A stretch of 64,000 nucleotides of DNA from Alteraurantiacibacter aestuarii (GCF_009827405.1 NZ_WTYY01000002.1:434001-498000), one strand, 5' to 3'; positions 1-9,693 are shown, counted from the stretch's first letter. Translations and numbers: made by a program. The notes: generated by a model from the sequence alone, not told the origin.

Positions 1-1185
1 GTGGATGCGTACCGCGATCTGGTGGCGCAGGGGATTGCCAGCACCGCCGATCTTGGCCCGACCCTGTCCGGCCTGCACCCGCTGGTGCTGGATAATGTGG
101 CGCGGCTGAAGGAAATTTCCGGGCTGGATGCGGTGTCCTTCCACATGTCCGGCACCGAAGCGGTGATGCAGGCGGTGCGGCTGGCACGCTATCACACCGG
201 CCGTGCCCGCGTGGTGCGCTTTGCCGGGGCCTATCACGGGTGGTGGGGCGATGTGCAGCCGGGCATCGGCAATCCCGTTCCGGCAGACAACACGCTGACG
301 CTGGCAGACATGAGCGAGGCGGCGCTTAAGGTGCTGGCAACGCGCCGGGATATCGCCTGCGTGCTGGTCAATCCGTTGCAGGCAATGCATCCCAACAGCA
401 ATGCGCCGGGCGATTCCACGCTGGTGACAGGCCGCAAGCAGGCCAGCGTATCGCGCGCCGATTACGCCGCATGGCTCGCCCGCCTGCAACACACCTGCAA
501 CAAGGCCGGGATCGTGCTGATCATGGATGAGGTGTTCACCGGCTTCCGCCTGGCGCAGCGCGGGGCATGCGAATATTTCGGCGTCACGCCCGACATGGTC
601 ACCTATGGCAAGACGCTGGGCGGCGGACTGCCGGTGGGCGTGGTGTGCGGGCGTGCCGCCCTGATGAAGCGTTACCGCGAGGACAAGCCCGCCGACATCT
701 GCTTTGCCCGCGGCACGTTCAATTCCCACCCCTATGTGATGGGCGCGATGGACGCCTTCCTGCGGTACATGGAAACGCCCACGGGCATGGCGCTGTATGA
801 CGGGCTGGACGCGCGCTGGAATGACCGCGCCGACAGCCTCAACGCGCAGCTGGAGGCTGGCGGATACCCGGTTCGGATCAACAATCTGGGCACCATATGG
901 ATGGTCTGTTTCACGCAGGCGGGCCGTTATCACTGGATGCTGCAATTCTATCTGCGCGCGCAGGGACTGGCGCTGAGCTGGGTGGGATCGGGCCGCTTCA
1001 TCTTCAGCCTGGCCTATACCGATGATGACTTCGCCGAGGTCGAGCGCCGCTTCCTCGCCGCTGTGCAGCAGATGCAGAGCGGCGGCTGGTGGTGGCGCGC
1101 CAGCGAAGGCGAGGCGGGCGACAAGGCGATCCGTCGCCGGCTGAGGAACGAAATGATCGGCCACGTGCTGGGCCGCTCCGCCTAA
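1..1185 (+). CDS. Class III PLP aminotransferase, GSA-aminomutase-like, 5'-truncated
   Basis: The protein resembles glutamate-1-semialdehyde 2,1-aminomutase and related class III aminotransferases, which use pyridoxal phosphate. The sequence shows MSGTEAVMQA near residue 49 (cofactor phosphate region), the YHGWW segment, DEVFTGFR near 180 and the Schiff-base lysine in TYGKTLGGG near 205. The visible 394 residues are shorter than the usual 420-450, and the reading frame is open at base 1, so the N-terminus is probably outside the window; the GTG at base 1 need not be the start. It converges on the DUF962 gene 22 bp downstream. The exact substrate cannot be told; a true hemL role is less likely because the spacing of the conserved blocks differs from housekeeping HemL. 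Confidence 0.8.
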   Translation: MDAYRDLVAQGIASTADLGPTLSGLHPLVLDNVARLKEISGLDAVSFHMSGTEAVMQAVRLARYHTGRARVVRFAGAYHGWWGDVQPGIGNPVPADNTLTLADMSEAALKVLATRRDIACVLVNPLQAMHPNSNAPGDSTLVTGRKQASVSRADYAAWLARLQHTCNKAGIVLIMDEVFTGFRLAQRGACEYFGVTPDMVTYGKTLGGGLPVGVVCGRAALMKRYREDKPADICFARGTFNSHPYVMGAMDAFLRYMETPTGMALYDGLDARWNDRADSLNAQLEAGGYPVRINNLGTIWMVCFTQAGRYHWMLQFYLRAQGLALSWVGSGRFIFSLAYTDDDFAEVERRFLAAVQQMQSGGWWWRASEGEAGDKAIRRRLRNEMIGHVLGRSA

Positions 1186-1207
1186 ACCAAATTCGGCTGA
1201 GCCGGGA

Positions 1208-1834
1208 TCAACTGGCCTTGCCGGGCCGCCATGCTGCCGCGCGCCGCGCCAGCTGGCCCGGTGCACGGCAATAGAGGCGAAAATCGTTGAACGGGTCGGT
1301 CAGGATCTTGGTCGCCCAGACCAGACCCGTCTCCACATCGCGGATGAAGAACAATTGCACCGTGCGGAACACCAGTCCGCCCACGCCCAGCGCCAGCCAC
1401 ATCATGCCAAGGTTCTCCAGGAAACTCATCAGTCCGGCATGCGGCGTAACCAGTCCGAACAGCGATGGATTGGCCAGCAGCAGCACCGGGCTGAACGCCC
1501 ACAACCCCATCAGCACCACCTTGCGCGCAAGGTTGTAACCGACCTTGATCTCTTCCTTGTATTCATGGCTGCAATCATTGACCTGATCATAGTCATGCGG
1601 CTCGAAAAAGAAGTGGCCCGCCTGGCGGCTGGTCATCGAAATGCCCCAGCCCAGCAGCGCCGCCAGCCACGGATCGCGCCACACGATCACATAGGCGACC
1701 AGAAAGGTTATCGCGCTGACGAAGTGCAGGCTCTGGTTGACCAGATTGTGATGGTAATAGCGGTGATCGTCCCACCGCTGTTCGCGCAAATGGTCCCGAA
1801 AATGCGCCAGTCTGCTGTCTTCACGAATGTGCAT
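1208..1834 (-). CDS. DUF962/Mpo1-like membrane protein
   Basis: A 208-residue protein with several hydrophobic segments. It has the pattern YYHHNLVNQSLH followed by a long hydrophobic stretch and GHFFFE, which resembles the Mpo1/DUF962 family (conserved histidines, GHFFFE block). In yeast, Mpo1 is an Fe-dependent dioxygenase acting on 2-hydroxy fatty acids from sphingoid-base breakdown, which would be apt in a sphingolipid-making bacterium, but that function is inference. The frame extends upstream to 1942, but ATG at 1834 is chosen because it sits 8 bp after the pmtA stop and begins at the conserved part. It is cotranscribed with the methyltransferase. Confidence 0.6.
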   Translation of the reverse strand: MHIREDSRLAHFRDHLREQRWDDHRYYHHNLVNQSLHFVSAITFLVAYVIVWRDPWLAALLGWGISMTSRQAGHFFFEPHDYDQVNDCSHEYKEEIKVGYNLARKVVLMGLWAFSPVLLLANPSLFGLVTPHAGLMSFLENLGMMWLALGVGGLVFRTVQLFFIRDVETGLVWATKILTDPFNDFRLYCRAPGQLARRAAAWRPGKAS

Positions 1835-1842
1835 GAGATGTC

Positions 1843-2505
1843 TCAACCTTCGATCTTTTCGTAACGGAGGAGCGAAAAATGGCCGAGCGGAGGCAGATCG
1901 CGCCGCTCGATCAGGCGCACGCCGGAATTGCGCGCCGCCCATTCCTGATATCGCTTCCAGGGAAATTCGGTGCGCCAGCCCAGCTTGCTGGTGACCGGCA
2001 TCAGCGCCTTTTCGATGCTGCCGCGCAGGCCATGCCCGGCGCCTATGCGGGTGGTGATGATGATCTGGCCGCCGGGTTTCACCACACGCAGGAATTCGTC
2101 GAGAGCGGCCTCCGGGTCAGGCACGGAGGTGACGACATATTGCGCCACCACCACATCGAATTCATCGTCGGCGAATTGCATGCGCTCGGCATCCATCGCC
2201 GCCAGCCTGTCAATGTTGCAAAGGCCCAGCCGGGCGGCGCGCTTTTCGGCCTTGGCGAGCATGGATTGGGAGATATCGACCCCGGTCAGCCGGCTGTCGG
2301 CACGGTAATGCGGCAGGGATATGCCGGTGCCGATCCCCACCTCAAGGATGCGCTGGCCAACCTGCTCGGCCGCAACCACAGCCTCGCGCCTGCCAGTGGC
2401 GAAGACTCCGCCGAAAACCAGATCGTAAATCGGTGCCCAGCGATCATATGCTGCCGCCACACCTGCCGTTTGCATTGTCATAAGTGCAAATTGCTCCCTC
2501 TTCAT
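1843..2505 (-). CDS. pmtA: PmtA-type phospholipid N-methyltransferase
   Basis: Class I SAM-dependent methyltransferase of 220 residues, matching the short Rhodobacter-type PmtA that methylates phosphatidylethanolamine toward phosphatidylcholine at the cytoplasmic membrane. Visible are the AAYDRWAPIYD N-terminal block, the SAM motif VGIGTGISLP near residue 57, VDISQSMLAKA (motif for the ribose-binding acidic residue) near 76 and VVKPGGQII near 143. In-frame ATGs at 2481 and 2475 are alternative starts; the ribosome binding signal does not decide clearly. Its neighbours are a DUF962 protein and a lysophospholipase-like hydrolase, suggesting a lipid-remodelling group. Ubiquinone/menaquinone methyltransferases are the main alternative family. 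Confidence 0.75.
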   Translation of the reverse strand: MKREQFALMTMQTAGVAAAYDRWAPIYDLVFGGVFATGRREAVVAAEQVGQRILEVGIGTGISLPHYRADSRLTGVDISQSMLAKAEKRAARLGLCNIDRLAAMDAERMQFADDEFDVVVAQYVVTSVPDPEAALDEFLRVVKPGGQIIITTRIGAGHGLRGSIEKALMPVTSKLGWRTEFPWKRYQEWAARNSGVRLIERRDLPPLGHFSLLRYEKIEG

Positions 2506-2587
2506 CAGGGCAGATGCGTTGCGAATATTGCATGCCTGCTACAGACCCGGGACAGAGATGTGTCCGCAAGGGCGCGCGGCGGCGTTC

Positions 2588-3526
2588 TCAGCTGCGGATT
2601 TCTTCGCAAAATCGGGCGATAAGCGCCATCGCCTCGCCGCGCGGGCGGTCACGTTCGCGCAACAATTCATGGCCCGCACCGAAAATTTCATGACGGCTGA
2701 GGCGCGGAAGACAGGCGGCCAGCCGATTGATCGCGCGATTGTCCACCACCAGGTCACTTCTGGCGCACAGCATCATGCACGGCAGCACCATCGGCCTTCG
2801 CCGCAATTGCCGCTCACACGCTTCCAGCGATGCGACAGCTCCCGCCAGCCAGCCCCACGTAGGGCCGCCGCGCGCCAGTTCCGGCTGCTTCGCCTTCCAC
2901 CATAATTTGTCTGCATGACGATCGGGGCAGGTGGTGATGTGCTGGCGCGGAGTGGGCGTTTTCTTGCCCCACACCGGCTTGCTGCTCAGCATGGGAACCC
3001 GGCCCAGCTGCCCCGCCAGGCCGATGGTGCGCTGGCCAAGCGGTCCGGCCCTGATCCCCAGCATGGGCGAAGACAGGATGATGCCATCGGGCTGGATTCG
3101 CCTCTCTGCCACTGCGCGCAGCACCACATGTGCGCCCATTGAATGGCCGATCACGACATGCGGGCCGCTGGATCGTTCCATCCACTGCGCGGCAAAGCCT
3201 TCAAGGTCGGACAGGAAAAGGCCGAAATCGGGCATGTGGCAACAGCCGTCCGCGTGGGTTTGCCCGGACCCGCCCTGCCCGCGCCAGTCAAAGCCGGACA
3301 CCTGCCAGCCTGCCGCGCTCCACGTCTGCACCGGCTCCAGATATTTCTCGAAGAAATCGGCCCGCCCGCCCAGAAACAAGATGTTTCCTTTTGGCAAGGG
3401 TGCCTGCGCGGGCAGCGAAAAACTGCGCAAACTCCACCCGTCATCAGCCAGCCATGGCGTAACCGACATGGCTTCTGGAAGTATCCGGCGCGGGAATACT
3501 GTGTGGCGGGGCATTATGTTCGCCAC
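2588..3526 (-). CDS. Alpha/beta hydrolase, lysophospholipase L2-like
   Basis: A 312-residue serine hydrolase of the S33/lysophospholipase group. It has GWQVSGFDWRGQGGSG (the oxyanion/cap-entry block near residue 75), the nucleophile elbow GHSMGAH near 127, an acidic residue in ARSDLVVDN near 256 and a late histidine in GAGHELLRE near 283, which together make a plausible Ser-Asp-His triad. The frame opens at a GTG (3526) with GGGAG just upstream; ATG at 3514 or 3469 are alternatives. It follows the last injection-system gene by about 70 bp on the same strand and may be read through from that operon, but it looks like a housekeeping lipid gene rather than part of the machine. Confidence 0.7.
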   Translation of the reverse strand: MANIMPRHTVFPRRILPEAMSVTPWLADDGWSLRSFSLPAQAPLPKGNILFLGGRADFFEKYLEPVQTWSAAGWQVSGFDWRGQGGSGQTHADGCCHMPDFGLFLSDLEGFAAQWMERSSGPHVVIGHSMGAHVVLRAVAERRIQPDGIILSSPMLGIRAGPLGQRTIGLAGQLGRVPMLSSKPVWGKKTPTPRQHITTCPDRHADKLWWKAKQPELARGGPTWGWLAGAVASLEACERQLRRRPMVLPCMMLCARSDLVVDNRAINRLAACLPRLSRHEIFGAGHELLRERDRPRGEAMALIARFCEEIRS

Positions 3527-3595
3527 TTATCTCCCAAAACGCGCCAGATGCAAAGAGCGGTTTGCGGCTATCGTCAGATGGTCACAATTGTCGCA

Positions 3596-5389
3596 TTAAT
3601 CATGGACGCTGCCGTCTTGCTGGATAAAGCGCAGGGTGACCTTCACGCCCAGCGGGATAATTGGCGAGGAGCCATCAGCCGCATCTGCATCAAGGCCGAC
3701 AGCCTGCCTCACCAGATCCTCACGGGCAGGAATGTCGAGCAGTCTGGTCGCTCCGATATCAGGAAAATTTCCCGCATCGCGGGTCGCCAGCGAGGCGCTT
3801 CCCCGGCGCGGCATGGCATAGCCCGGCTGCGCGATGTCGCTGCTGATGAACTGGTCGCGTCCCTCCGGGTAGCCGGGAATGGCAGCACCTTCCCCGGCAA
3901 TCGCCAGTCCGATGAAGGCGCTGTCCTGCCCCTCGATCGATAGGCAGTTCAAATCGCCAAATATGGTCGAGCGGGTGAGGTGCAGTCTGGCCATGCCGTC
4001 CACGGCATTGCGCTGCCGGTAGCCGTCCACCACACTGTCCGTCATGTACACAAGCGATTGGCCATGCGTGACGATTGGCCCGATGGCGCAGGACTGAAGG
4101 CTGAGGGCGCACCTGTCAGCGCCATCGTACCAGCAGCGGATTGCCGGAGCCATCGTATCCCTGCTGCGCATGCGGGCAATCGGCGCGACAATGCAGGATT
4201 CGAGCGCGGCGGAGACCTTGCCGGTAATCTCGATCGATCCATCCAGCGTGAGGCCCCTGAGTGCGACCGCAAGGCCTCTGTGCGCGGCGGTGAAGCGCAG
4301 AACTCCGGCGATAACAGGCGTTTCGCCTGAACGCGCCTCTATGGTGATGTGCCGCGCGCGGTTGGGATCGGGCGGACAATTGCCGGTCTTGTCCGCCAGC
4401 CCCGCTTCTCCAAGTTCCTGCCGCGTGGAATCGAGCAGGCGGATATGGATATCAGCCGAAACTCCCGCCGCGATGTCGAGCGCCTCTCGCAGGCTGCGGA
4501 AATACTGCACCCCGCCGCGCGATCCTGGCGGGGCCGAACGGTGGACATGCGCCACCCAGCAGCCGCTGGCCGCCGGTTCCAGTTCTGAGCGCCTGTCACA
4601 CGGGAGTATCTCGCTGATCGTGCAATCGACGAGAATATCGGCCATCTCGAAAGGACCCCGGCCCAGCAGCATCCGCCCCGTTTGCGGATCGACAATCGCC
4701 TCACGCTCGCCGATGTCCCGGCAATACCAGCCGGACAGTTCGCCCATCCGCAGGGAGAGCCGCTGCCAGCTTCCATCATCCTTGCGCACGCTGACGCAGA
4801 CATGGGCGGCGAGCACATCGTCCCCCAGCTCCCGTTCCAGCGCGGGACCAGTGGCAAGATCGGTGCCTCCATCGCCCCCCGGCCGCTGGTAGAGCGGAGC
4901 ATCGAACCCCAGCGGATGCAGGCGGAAGCAGCGGCCATGCGGGCCTTCGCGCCGTGCATGGACGGGCGTGGAGCCGCGCAGATGGCGCAACCTTGCTTGC
5001 CAGACAGTGATCGCTGCCCCTCCTGCGGCGTCGTCTGTCCTCACGCTGACAGGCCACCCGCTCAATTGGGAGAGGTAGCGCTGCGCTGCTGAAGCGGTGC
5101 CGCGGGTCTGGTTGAGTTGCGCCGCGCTGGCCACCATTGCCCGCGCATCATACGCGCCTTCCGGCGGTCCCTGCCACCCGGCCAGCTGCGCCAGATCGCC
5201 AAGCACCCCCGGGGCGCAGGTTTCCACAAACCAGTCCGCATAGAGCGCCTGGATATCGCGCTCCACATCGCCGCGGGCGCTGTCCAGCAGCCCTGTCAGC
5301 GCCTGCAACTGGCCATTGCCCGCCAGCCTATCCGCCCGCCGGTAAAGCTCTGGCAACAGATCGAAGAATGATGGGGCTGCGCGCATCAT
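3596..5389 (-). CDS. Tail protein I-like baseplate protein with beta-helix-like C-terminus
   Basis: Last structural gene of the injection-system operon. Residues 1-110 (FFDLLPELYRRAD, ...GDLAQLAGW, AQLNQTRGTASA, YLSQLSGW) match the gpI-like baseplate wedge proteins (TIGR02242-like) of phage-tail-like particles. After that come about 490 extra residues, far beyond the usual 200-250. Residues about 290-520 contain repeated short strands with IEITGKVSAALESCIVA, SLQSCAIGPIVTHG, MTDSVVDG and LTRSTIFGDL patterns, reminiscent of a right-handed parallel beta-helix. ATGA overlap with the preceding gene indicates translational coupling. Role inferred: outer baseplate/wedge, perhaps with a binding or fibre-like domain. 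No separate tail-fibre gene was found. Confidence 0.75.
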   Translation of the reverse strand: MMRAAPSFFDLLPELYRRADRLAGNGQLQALTGLLDSARGDVERDIQALYADWFVETCAPGVLGDLAQLAGWQGPPEGAYDARAMVASAAQLNQTRGTASAAQRYLSQLSGWPVSVRTDDAAGGAAITVWQARLRHLRGSTPVHARREGPHGRCFRLHPLGFDAPLYQRPGGDGGTDLATGPALERELGDDVLAAHVCVSVRKDDGSWQRLSLRMGELSGWYCRDIGEREAIVDPQTGRMLLGRGPFEMADILVDCTISEILPCDRRSELEPAASGCWVAHVHRSAPPGSRGGVQYFRSLREALDIAAGVSADIHIRLLDSTRQELGEAGLADKTGNCPPDPNRARHITIEARSGETPVIAGVLRFTAAHRGLAVALRGLTLDGSIEITGKVSAALESCIVAPIARMRSRDTMAPAIRCWYDGADRCALSLQSCAIGPIVTHGQSLVYMTDSVVDGYRQRNAVDGMARLHLTRSTIFGDLNCLSIEGQDSAFIGLAIAGEGAAIPGYPEGRDQFISSDIAQPGYAMPRRGSASLATRDAGNFPDIGATRLLDIPAREDLVRQAVGLDADAADGSSPIIPLGVKVTLRFIQQDGSVHD

Positions 5390-8300
5390 GTCAGGCTCAC
5401 CCGTGCATCACAGCTGGCCGCCAGCACGGGCATCTGGGCGGCATAGTGGTGATCGCCGGCGGTAATGTCAGAAGGGCGCGGCTCGAGCCGGTCCAGCGCG
5501 GCATCCTCGCCCGCGATCCTGATCGTGCAGGGACCGACGCTGGCGACGCCGGGCACACGCCTGGCCACCATTTCGACATGCTGCCTGTCCAGCGGTTGGC
5601 CGATCGTCCACGCCCCGGGGCCAAAGGCATCGTAGAGTGCCTGTGCCACCAGTCCCGGAAGCAGATCGCCATTGGCCTGCGGTGTCGGCGTGACCTGCAC
5701 CTCAAGCGAGAACAGTAGCGGCCAGGCGCTGGACACGGCCAGATCGAGCGCATCGGCCCTGCACTGCGCGATGGCCGTTTCAAGTGCTTGCGTGCGGTCA
5801 GATCGCTCCTGATCGCCCAACTCTGCATCCCACAGCACACTGATCGCCACCTTGGTGCCCTTCTCCAGCACTTGCGCGCGGGCGGATACCACTCCGGCAA
5901 AATCCTCGGCAAAGGCGACATAGTCACGCAGCGTCACGATCCGCTGATTGATGCACCTGTGTGACGCCGCCCTGCGGCAAAGCGAGGCGATTGGCTGGCT
6001 GTCCCTGCCCCCGCTGGCCGGCAGGGGATTGGTACACTTGCTGACCCCGGAAGATCGCCGGCGCAGGACCCGCAGGCTGTTGGCCCGTACATTGCCCGCT
6101 GCGCCGCCTCCGGTGCGGTATGTGGCCGCAACATTGCTGGTTCCGCCGGGCAGGGCGGCGCCGTTGCGCCCGTCGCCAAAGCGAAGCCGCGACTTGCCGT
6201 GCGGCCCGTTTTCAATCTCGAACACCCGGTCATCGGGTCCGGCACAGGCGATGCTGGCCGTCGGATACCAGCGCTGTCCCTGCTTCAGCAGCTGTGCGTC
6301 CTGGCGGGTTATGGCGCCAGCGGGTGGATCGACATAGACCTCAAGATCAGGCCACGCCGCACCGCTCGCATCGGGGCCGGACCATGCCAGCGGGGAAGTG
6401 CTCAGCTGAAGGGCCCTGCCCTGCCTGCCGCCTGGCCCGTTGCCCTTCCCATCACCCAGCACCTCCACTGCGATGGTCTGCGTCTGCTGTCCCGTGACAA
6501 CATTGGCAGAGACGCGGCAGTTCGCCCGGTCGAAGGGGACTGTGACCGGAGCGATCAGGCCGACTTTGCCGCCTGCCAGCAAGCTGTCGCCAGTCACATC
6601 TTGTGCGACCTTGACCGATTGCGCCACGGATTGCTGCCAGGAGGCGGGGGATTGCCAGACGCAATCATGCAGCGGCGGCAGGGGAAAGGCCGCTCCGTCC
6701 TCGCCGGCCACCTGGCATGACTTCTCGCCCTCACCCGCCATAACCAGTTCGAGCAAGGGGAGCGGCTGGCACCAGACGTCTTCTAAAGGCGCTATCAGGT
6801 GCCAGCCCCGGTCCCCATCGCGGATCAGCCATTGCTGGCCCGGAACATGGGCGAGGCAGCTTGCACTGCGTGACAATGCCAGGCCCGCAGCAGCAAGCAG
6901 GGGGCGCGCGGCAGTGCCGATCACGCCCTGATCAAGCTCCGGCATCACGCTGTTGCGTTTTACTCCGGGCAACAAGCGCACCGTGGCTGAAATCGCATCG
7001 TCCAGTTCGCCTTCCAGCAGAGCCAGAAGGTCTGGCACCGCGAAAAGCGCGCGGCGCGGCCCGGACAGGATCAGCTTGCGATGCATGCCCAACCCCGCTG
7101 CCGGTGATCCCAGATCCAGTATTGAACCCTGCAGTGGAGCTTCGGGAGGCGGGGTAGCCAGCGGCGTGGCCATGCCGGTGCTGAAGAACAGGCGAGCGGT
7201 GCGCAGGTCCATCAGCGTGACCGCCGGGGACGGTTCAGCCAGCGTTACCGATGTGACATTGGCGGCCTTGCCAAATGCGCGGTGCAACCGGGTGGATGCA
7301 CTCTCGACCCTGTAGGCATCAGGATCGACAATGGCCGGATCGGGCAGGCCGGGTGTCTGTGCCTTCGACCCGGCAGCGGCCATCAGGAAGCGGGCACCCG
7401 CCTTGAGCCCGTCGACCTTGCGGTCCAGCACCAGCTCGTCAGCCGCATTGGCGAAATCGGGCCACTGCCTGTCAACCGGATCGCCCCGCTGCGTGGCGGC
7501 CAGCAATGTCTGGCCACAGGCGGAAAGCCCGTTCACACCGGGCAGAGCGACAATTTTCGCCACACGCACAACGGTGCCGCGCTGGACCAGCAGATAGCGA
7601 TCCAACTTGTGATGGTCCGTCTGCTCGGCCTTGGCGAGCGGGTTCTTGAGCATCCATGCAAAATCAGCGCCATGCGGTGGATCGACCCGTTCCCAGCTGG
7701 CGGCTTGCGACACGGCAATTCCTGCAAGCGCAAAGCGGGCGATCAGATCGCTGCCCGACGTCCCGCGCTGCACCAGTTCCTTTACCATCGAGCCATCGGC
7801 GCTGAACAGCACAAGCACTTCATCCGAAAGGCTGTGCCAGTGGATGGAGTCGTGGTGTGTGCGGATGATGCCGGTGGCGCTGGCAGCAAACAGGTCCGTG
7901 CCGTGCAACGCCAGCGATGTGATCGCGGGCGCGGGATCGGACAGGCCCCTGTTGCATTCCCGCCAGCGGCCTAGGTTGGGCGTGGCGACCATTCCGGCTC
8001 CAGTTCCCACGAACAGGGTCTTGCCGCCATGCGCCATGCACAGGCTGGTGCAGGCGACATCGGGATTGCCCGGCAGGCTGGCCTTGTACCATGAGAACAA
8101 CGGCGCCGGTTTGCCCTTTGCGCCCGTTTTCTTTCCCGCCTTGCTGACGGGATAGACGAGCAGGCCATGCTGGCTTGCCGCCACGATCGAGCCTTTGAAC
8201 AGCGCCAGCGCGTTGACCGCCACCCCGCTCAGGCCGGGATCAAAAGTTCCGGCCCTGGGCAGCTTGGTGGTCACTTCCCATTTGGCGGTGGCAAAGTTGA

Positions 8301-9693
8301 ACAGCTGCAACCCCAGGTTGGTGGCCGCCACAATCCGATCCGGCCCCGTTCCGCTGCCGGGGATGACCAGCAGATCATTGATGGGGGCACCGTGCGCCTT
8401 GGCCGATGGGCCGACCTGCGCCCAGCTTGCCCCGCGATCATCGGAACTCAGCAACAAGCCAGCAGCGGTTCCGGCATACAGCAGACCGTCGCGCTTCTGC
8501 CCGCGATCGAGGTGCAACAGGTGCAAAAGCCAACGCACGATGCTGAACTTTTCAAGCTGGCGGACAAGCCAGCAGCTGCTGGGCTGGTCATGCACGATCA
8601 CCGGCAGATCCGTGATGGCGCGAATATCGTGCCGCCCGGCCGGGAGCCTTGCCGCCTTCCACTCACCATGTTTCTCGCGAACGTACAGGCCGCCGCCGGT
8701 GCCAGCCAGAATTGTGCCGTCGGCAAGCTGGTGGACACAGCTGACATCGCCCGGCGGCAATCCCTTGCTGGCGTTCTGCCAGCGCTGTCCCAGCTTGGCG
8801 TTCAGCTGGACCAGACCACCCGGAACAGTGCCAGACTTGCGCTGCTGGTCGGCGGGAAGCTCGCTCCACGCGCGCGCAGTCCGGCCGAACAGGCCCGCGC
8901 GGTTACGGAATGTCTCCACCGTCTGGACAGCGTAAGGCTGATGATATGGCTTGCACTGCGGCTCTGGTGAATACAGCTGCGGGAACGGAGTGGACCAGCT
9001 GGCCAGCGTCACGCCCGCCAGACTGTCATGTTCGACAGCGTCCACGATGACGAAGACAGAGCGTGCCTGCTTGGGCGGCGGATCGGCGCCCGGATCGTCC
9101 GCCAGGGTGATCAGCAGGCCGTCGCCCTTGTGCAGATCCACCGATCCTGCCGGAAAGGCCATGCTCAGCGCGCCGGGCCTGATAACCGCCGCGCTGGCCA
9201 CCGATGGCCTGCCCAATGTCATCGCATTCCAGCGCAGCTTCAGGTCGATGATATCGGTGCTTTCGAAGATCACCGGAGCTTCGCCCGCAGGCGGAATGTT
9301 CTGCACTGCAAGTGCGCCGCGCTGCGCCAGTGAAACCTCGCGCGGCTGGCCCGCCGCATCGGCCAGGGTCACGCTCAGCAGCGTGCTGGCCACCTGTGGC
9401 GGCTGGCGCTTCAGTCCGGCCATGCGGGCGAGCCACAGGATCGATGCGTCTTCCTGCGCGCTGGCAAGATAGGCCTCGTCGGCAATGCGATCGCGGTAGA
9501 AGCCGAGAATATCGCAGGCGGTTGCCCATGCTCCCAGCAGGGCCCGGCTGACATCGCCGGGCATGTCCGAAACCAGCCCCGCCAGCGTGGGCGTGCGCCC
9601 TGCTCCGGCCAGCAGGCGCCTCAGCACCGCAGCCGATGCCGGTGATGGGGGCGCTTCGGCGTGGCTTTCAACCGGGGGGACTGTCTCGCTCAT
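5386..9693 (-). CDS. Giant baseplate assembly protein (J/gp6-like) with inserted beta-propeller
   Basis: A 1435-residue 'putative baseplate assembly protein' (TIGR02243-like). The N-terminal 100 residues (ILGFYRDRIADEAYLASAQEDASILWLARMAG) and the C-terminal part (PHGKSRLRFGDGRNGAALPGG, ATYRTGGGAAGNVRANSL, QRIVTLRDYVAFAEDFAGVVSA near 1290) are the baseplate J-like framework. Between about residues 300 and 740 lies a repeat region of about six units of the type ILAGTGGGLYV, LLYAGTAAGLLLSSDDRGASW, TLFVGTGAGMVAT and LFAASATGIIRTHH: BNR/YCF48-like propeller blades. It overlaps both neighbours by 4 bp (ATGA). The core is a wedge protein of the contractile baseplate; the propeller is probably solvent-exposed and its function is unknown. 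Confidence 0.85.
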   Translation of the reverse strand: MSETVPPVESHAEAPPSPASAAVLRRLLAGAGRTPTLAGLVSDMPGDVSRALLGAWATACDILGFYRDRIADEAYLASAQEDASILWLARMAGLKRQPPQVASTLLSVTLADAAGQPREVSLAQRGALAVQNIPPAGEAPVIFESTDIIDLKLRWNAMTLGRPSVASAAVIRPGALSMAFPAGSVDLHKGDGLLITLADDPGADPPPKQARSVFVIVDAVEHDSLAGVTLASWSTPFPQLYSPEPQCKPYHQPYAVQTVETFRNRAGLFGRTARAWSELPADQQRKSGTVPGGLVQLNAKLGQRWQNASKGLPPGDVSCVHQLADGTILAGTGGGLYVREKHGEWKAARLPAGRHDIRAITDLPVIVHDQPSSCWLVRQLEKFSIVRWLLHLLHLDRGQKRDGLLYAGTAAGLLLSSDDRGASWAQVGPSAKAHGAPINDLLVIPGSGTGPDRIVAATNLGLQLFNFATAKWEVTTKLPRAGTFDPGLSGVAVNALALFKGSIVAASQHGLLVYPVSKAGKKTGAKGKPAPLFSWYKASLPGNPDVACTSLCMAHGGKTLFVGTGAGMVATPNLGRWRECNRGLSDPAPAITSLALHGTDLFAASATGIIRTHHDSIHWHSLSDEVLVLFSADGSMVKELVQRGTSGSDLIARFALAGIAVSQAASWERVDPPHGADFAWMLKNPLAKAEQTDHHKLDRYLLVQRGTVVRVAKIVALPGVNGLSACGQTLLAATQRGDPVDRQWPDFANAADELVLDRKVDGLKAGARFLMAAAGSKAQTPGLPDPAIVDPDAYRVESASTRLHRAFGKAANVTSVTLAEPSPAVTLMDLRTARLFFSTGMATPLATPPPEAPLQGSILDLGSPAAGLGMHRKLILSGPRRALFAVPDLLALLEGELDDAISATVRLLPGVKRNSVMPELDQGVIGTAARPLLAAAGLALSRSASCLAHVPGQQWLIRDGDRGWHLIAPLEDVWCQPLPLLELVMAGEGEKSCQVAGEDGAAFPLPPLHDCVWQSPASWQQSVAQSVKVAQDVTGDSLLAGGKVGLIAPVTVPFDRANCRVSANVVTGQQTQTIAVEVLGDGKGNGPGGRQGRALQLSTSPLAWSGPDASGAAWPDLEVYVDPPAGAITRQDAQLLKQGQRWYPTASIACAGPDDRVFEIENGPHGKSRLRFGDGRNGAALPGGTSNVAATYRTGGGAAGNVRANSLRVLRRRSSGVSKCTNPLPASGGRDSQPIASLCRRAASHRCINQRIVTLRDYVAFAEDFAGVVSARAQVLEKGTKVAISVLWDAELGDQERSDRTQALETAIAQCRADALDLAVSSAWPLLFSLEVQVTPTPQANGDLLPGLVAQALYDAFGPGAWTIGQPLDRQHVEMVARRVPGVASVGPCTIRIAGEDAALDRLEPRPSDITAGDHHYAAQMPVLAASCDARVSLT

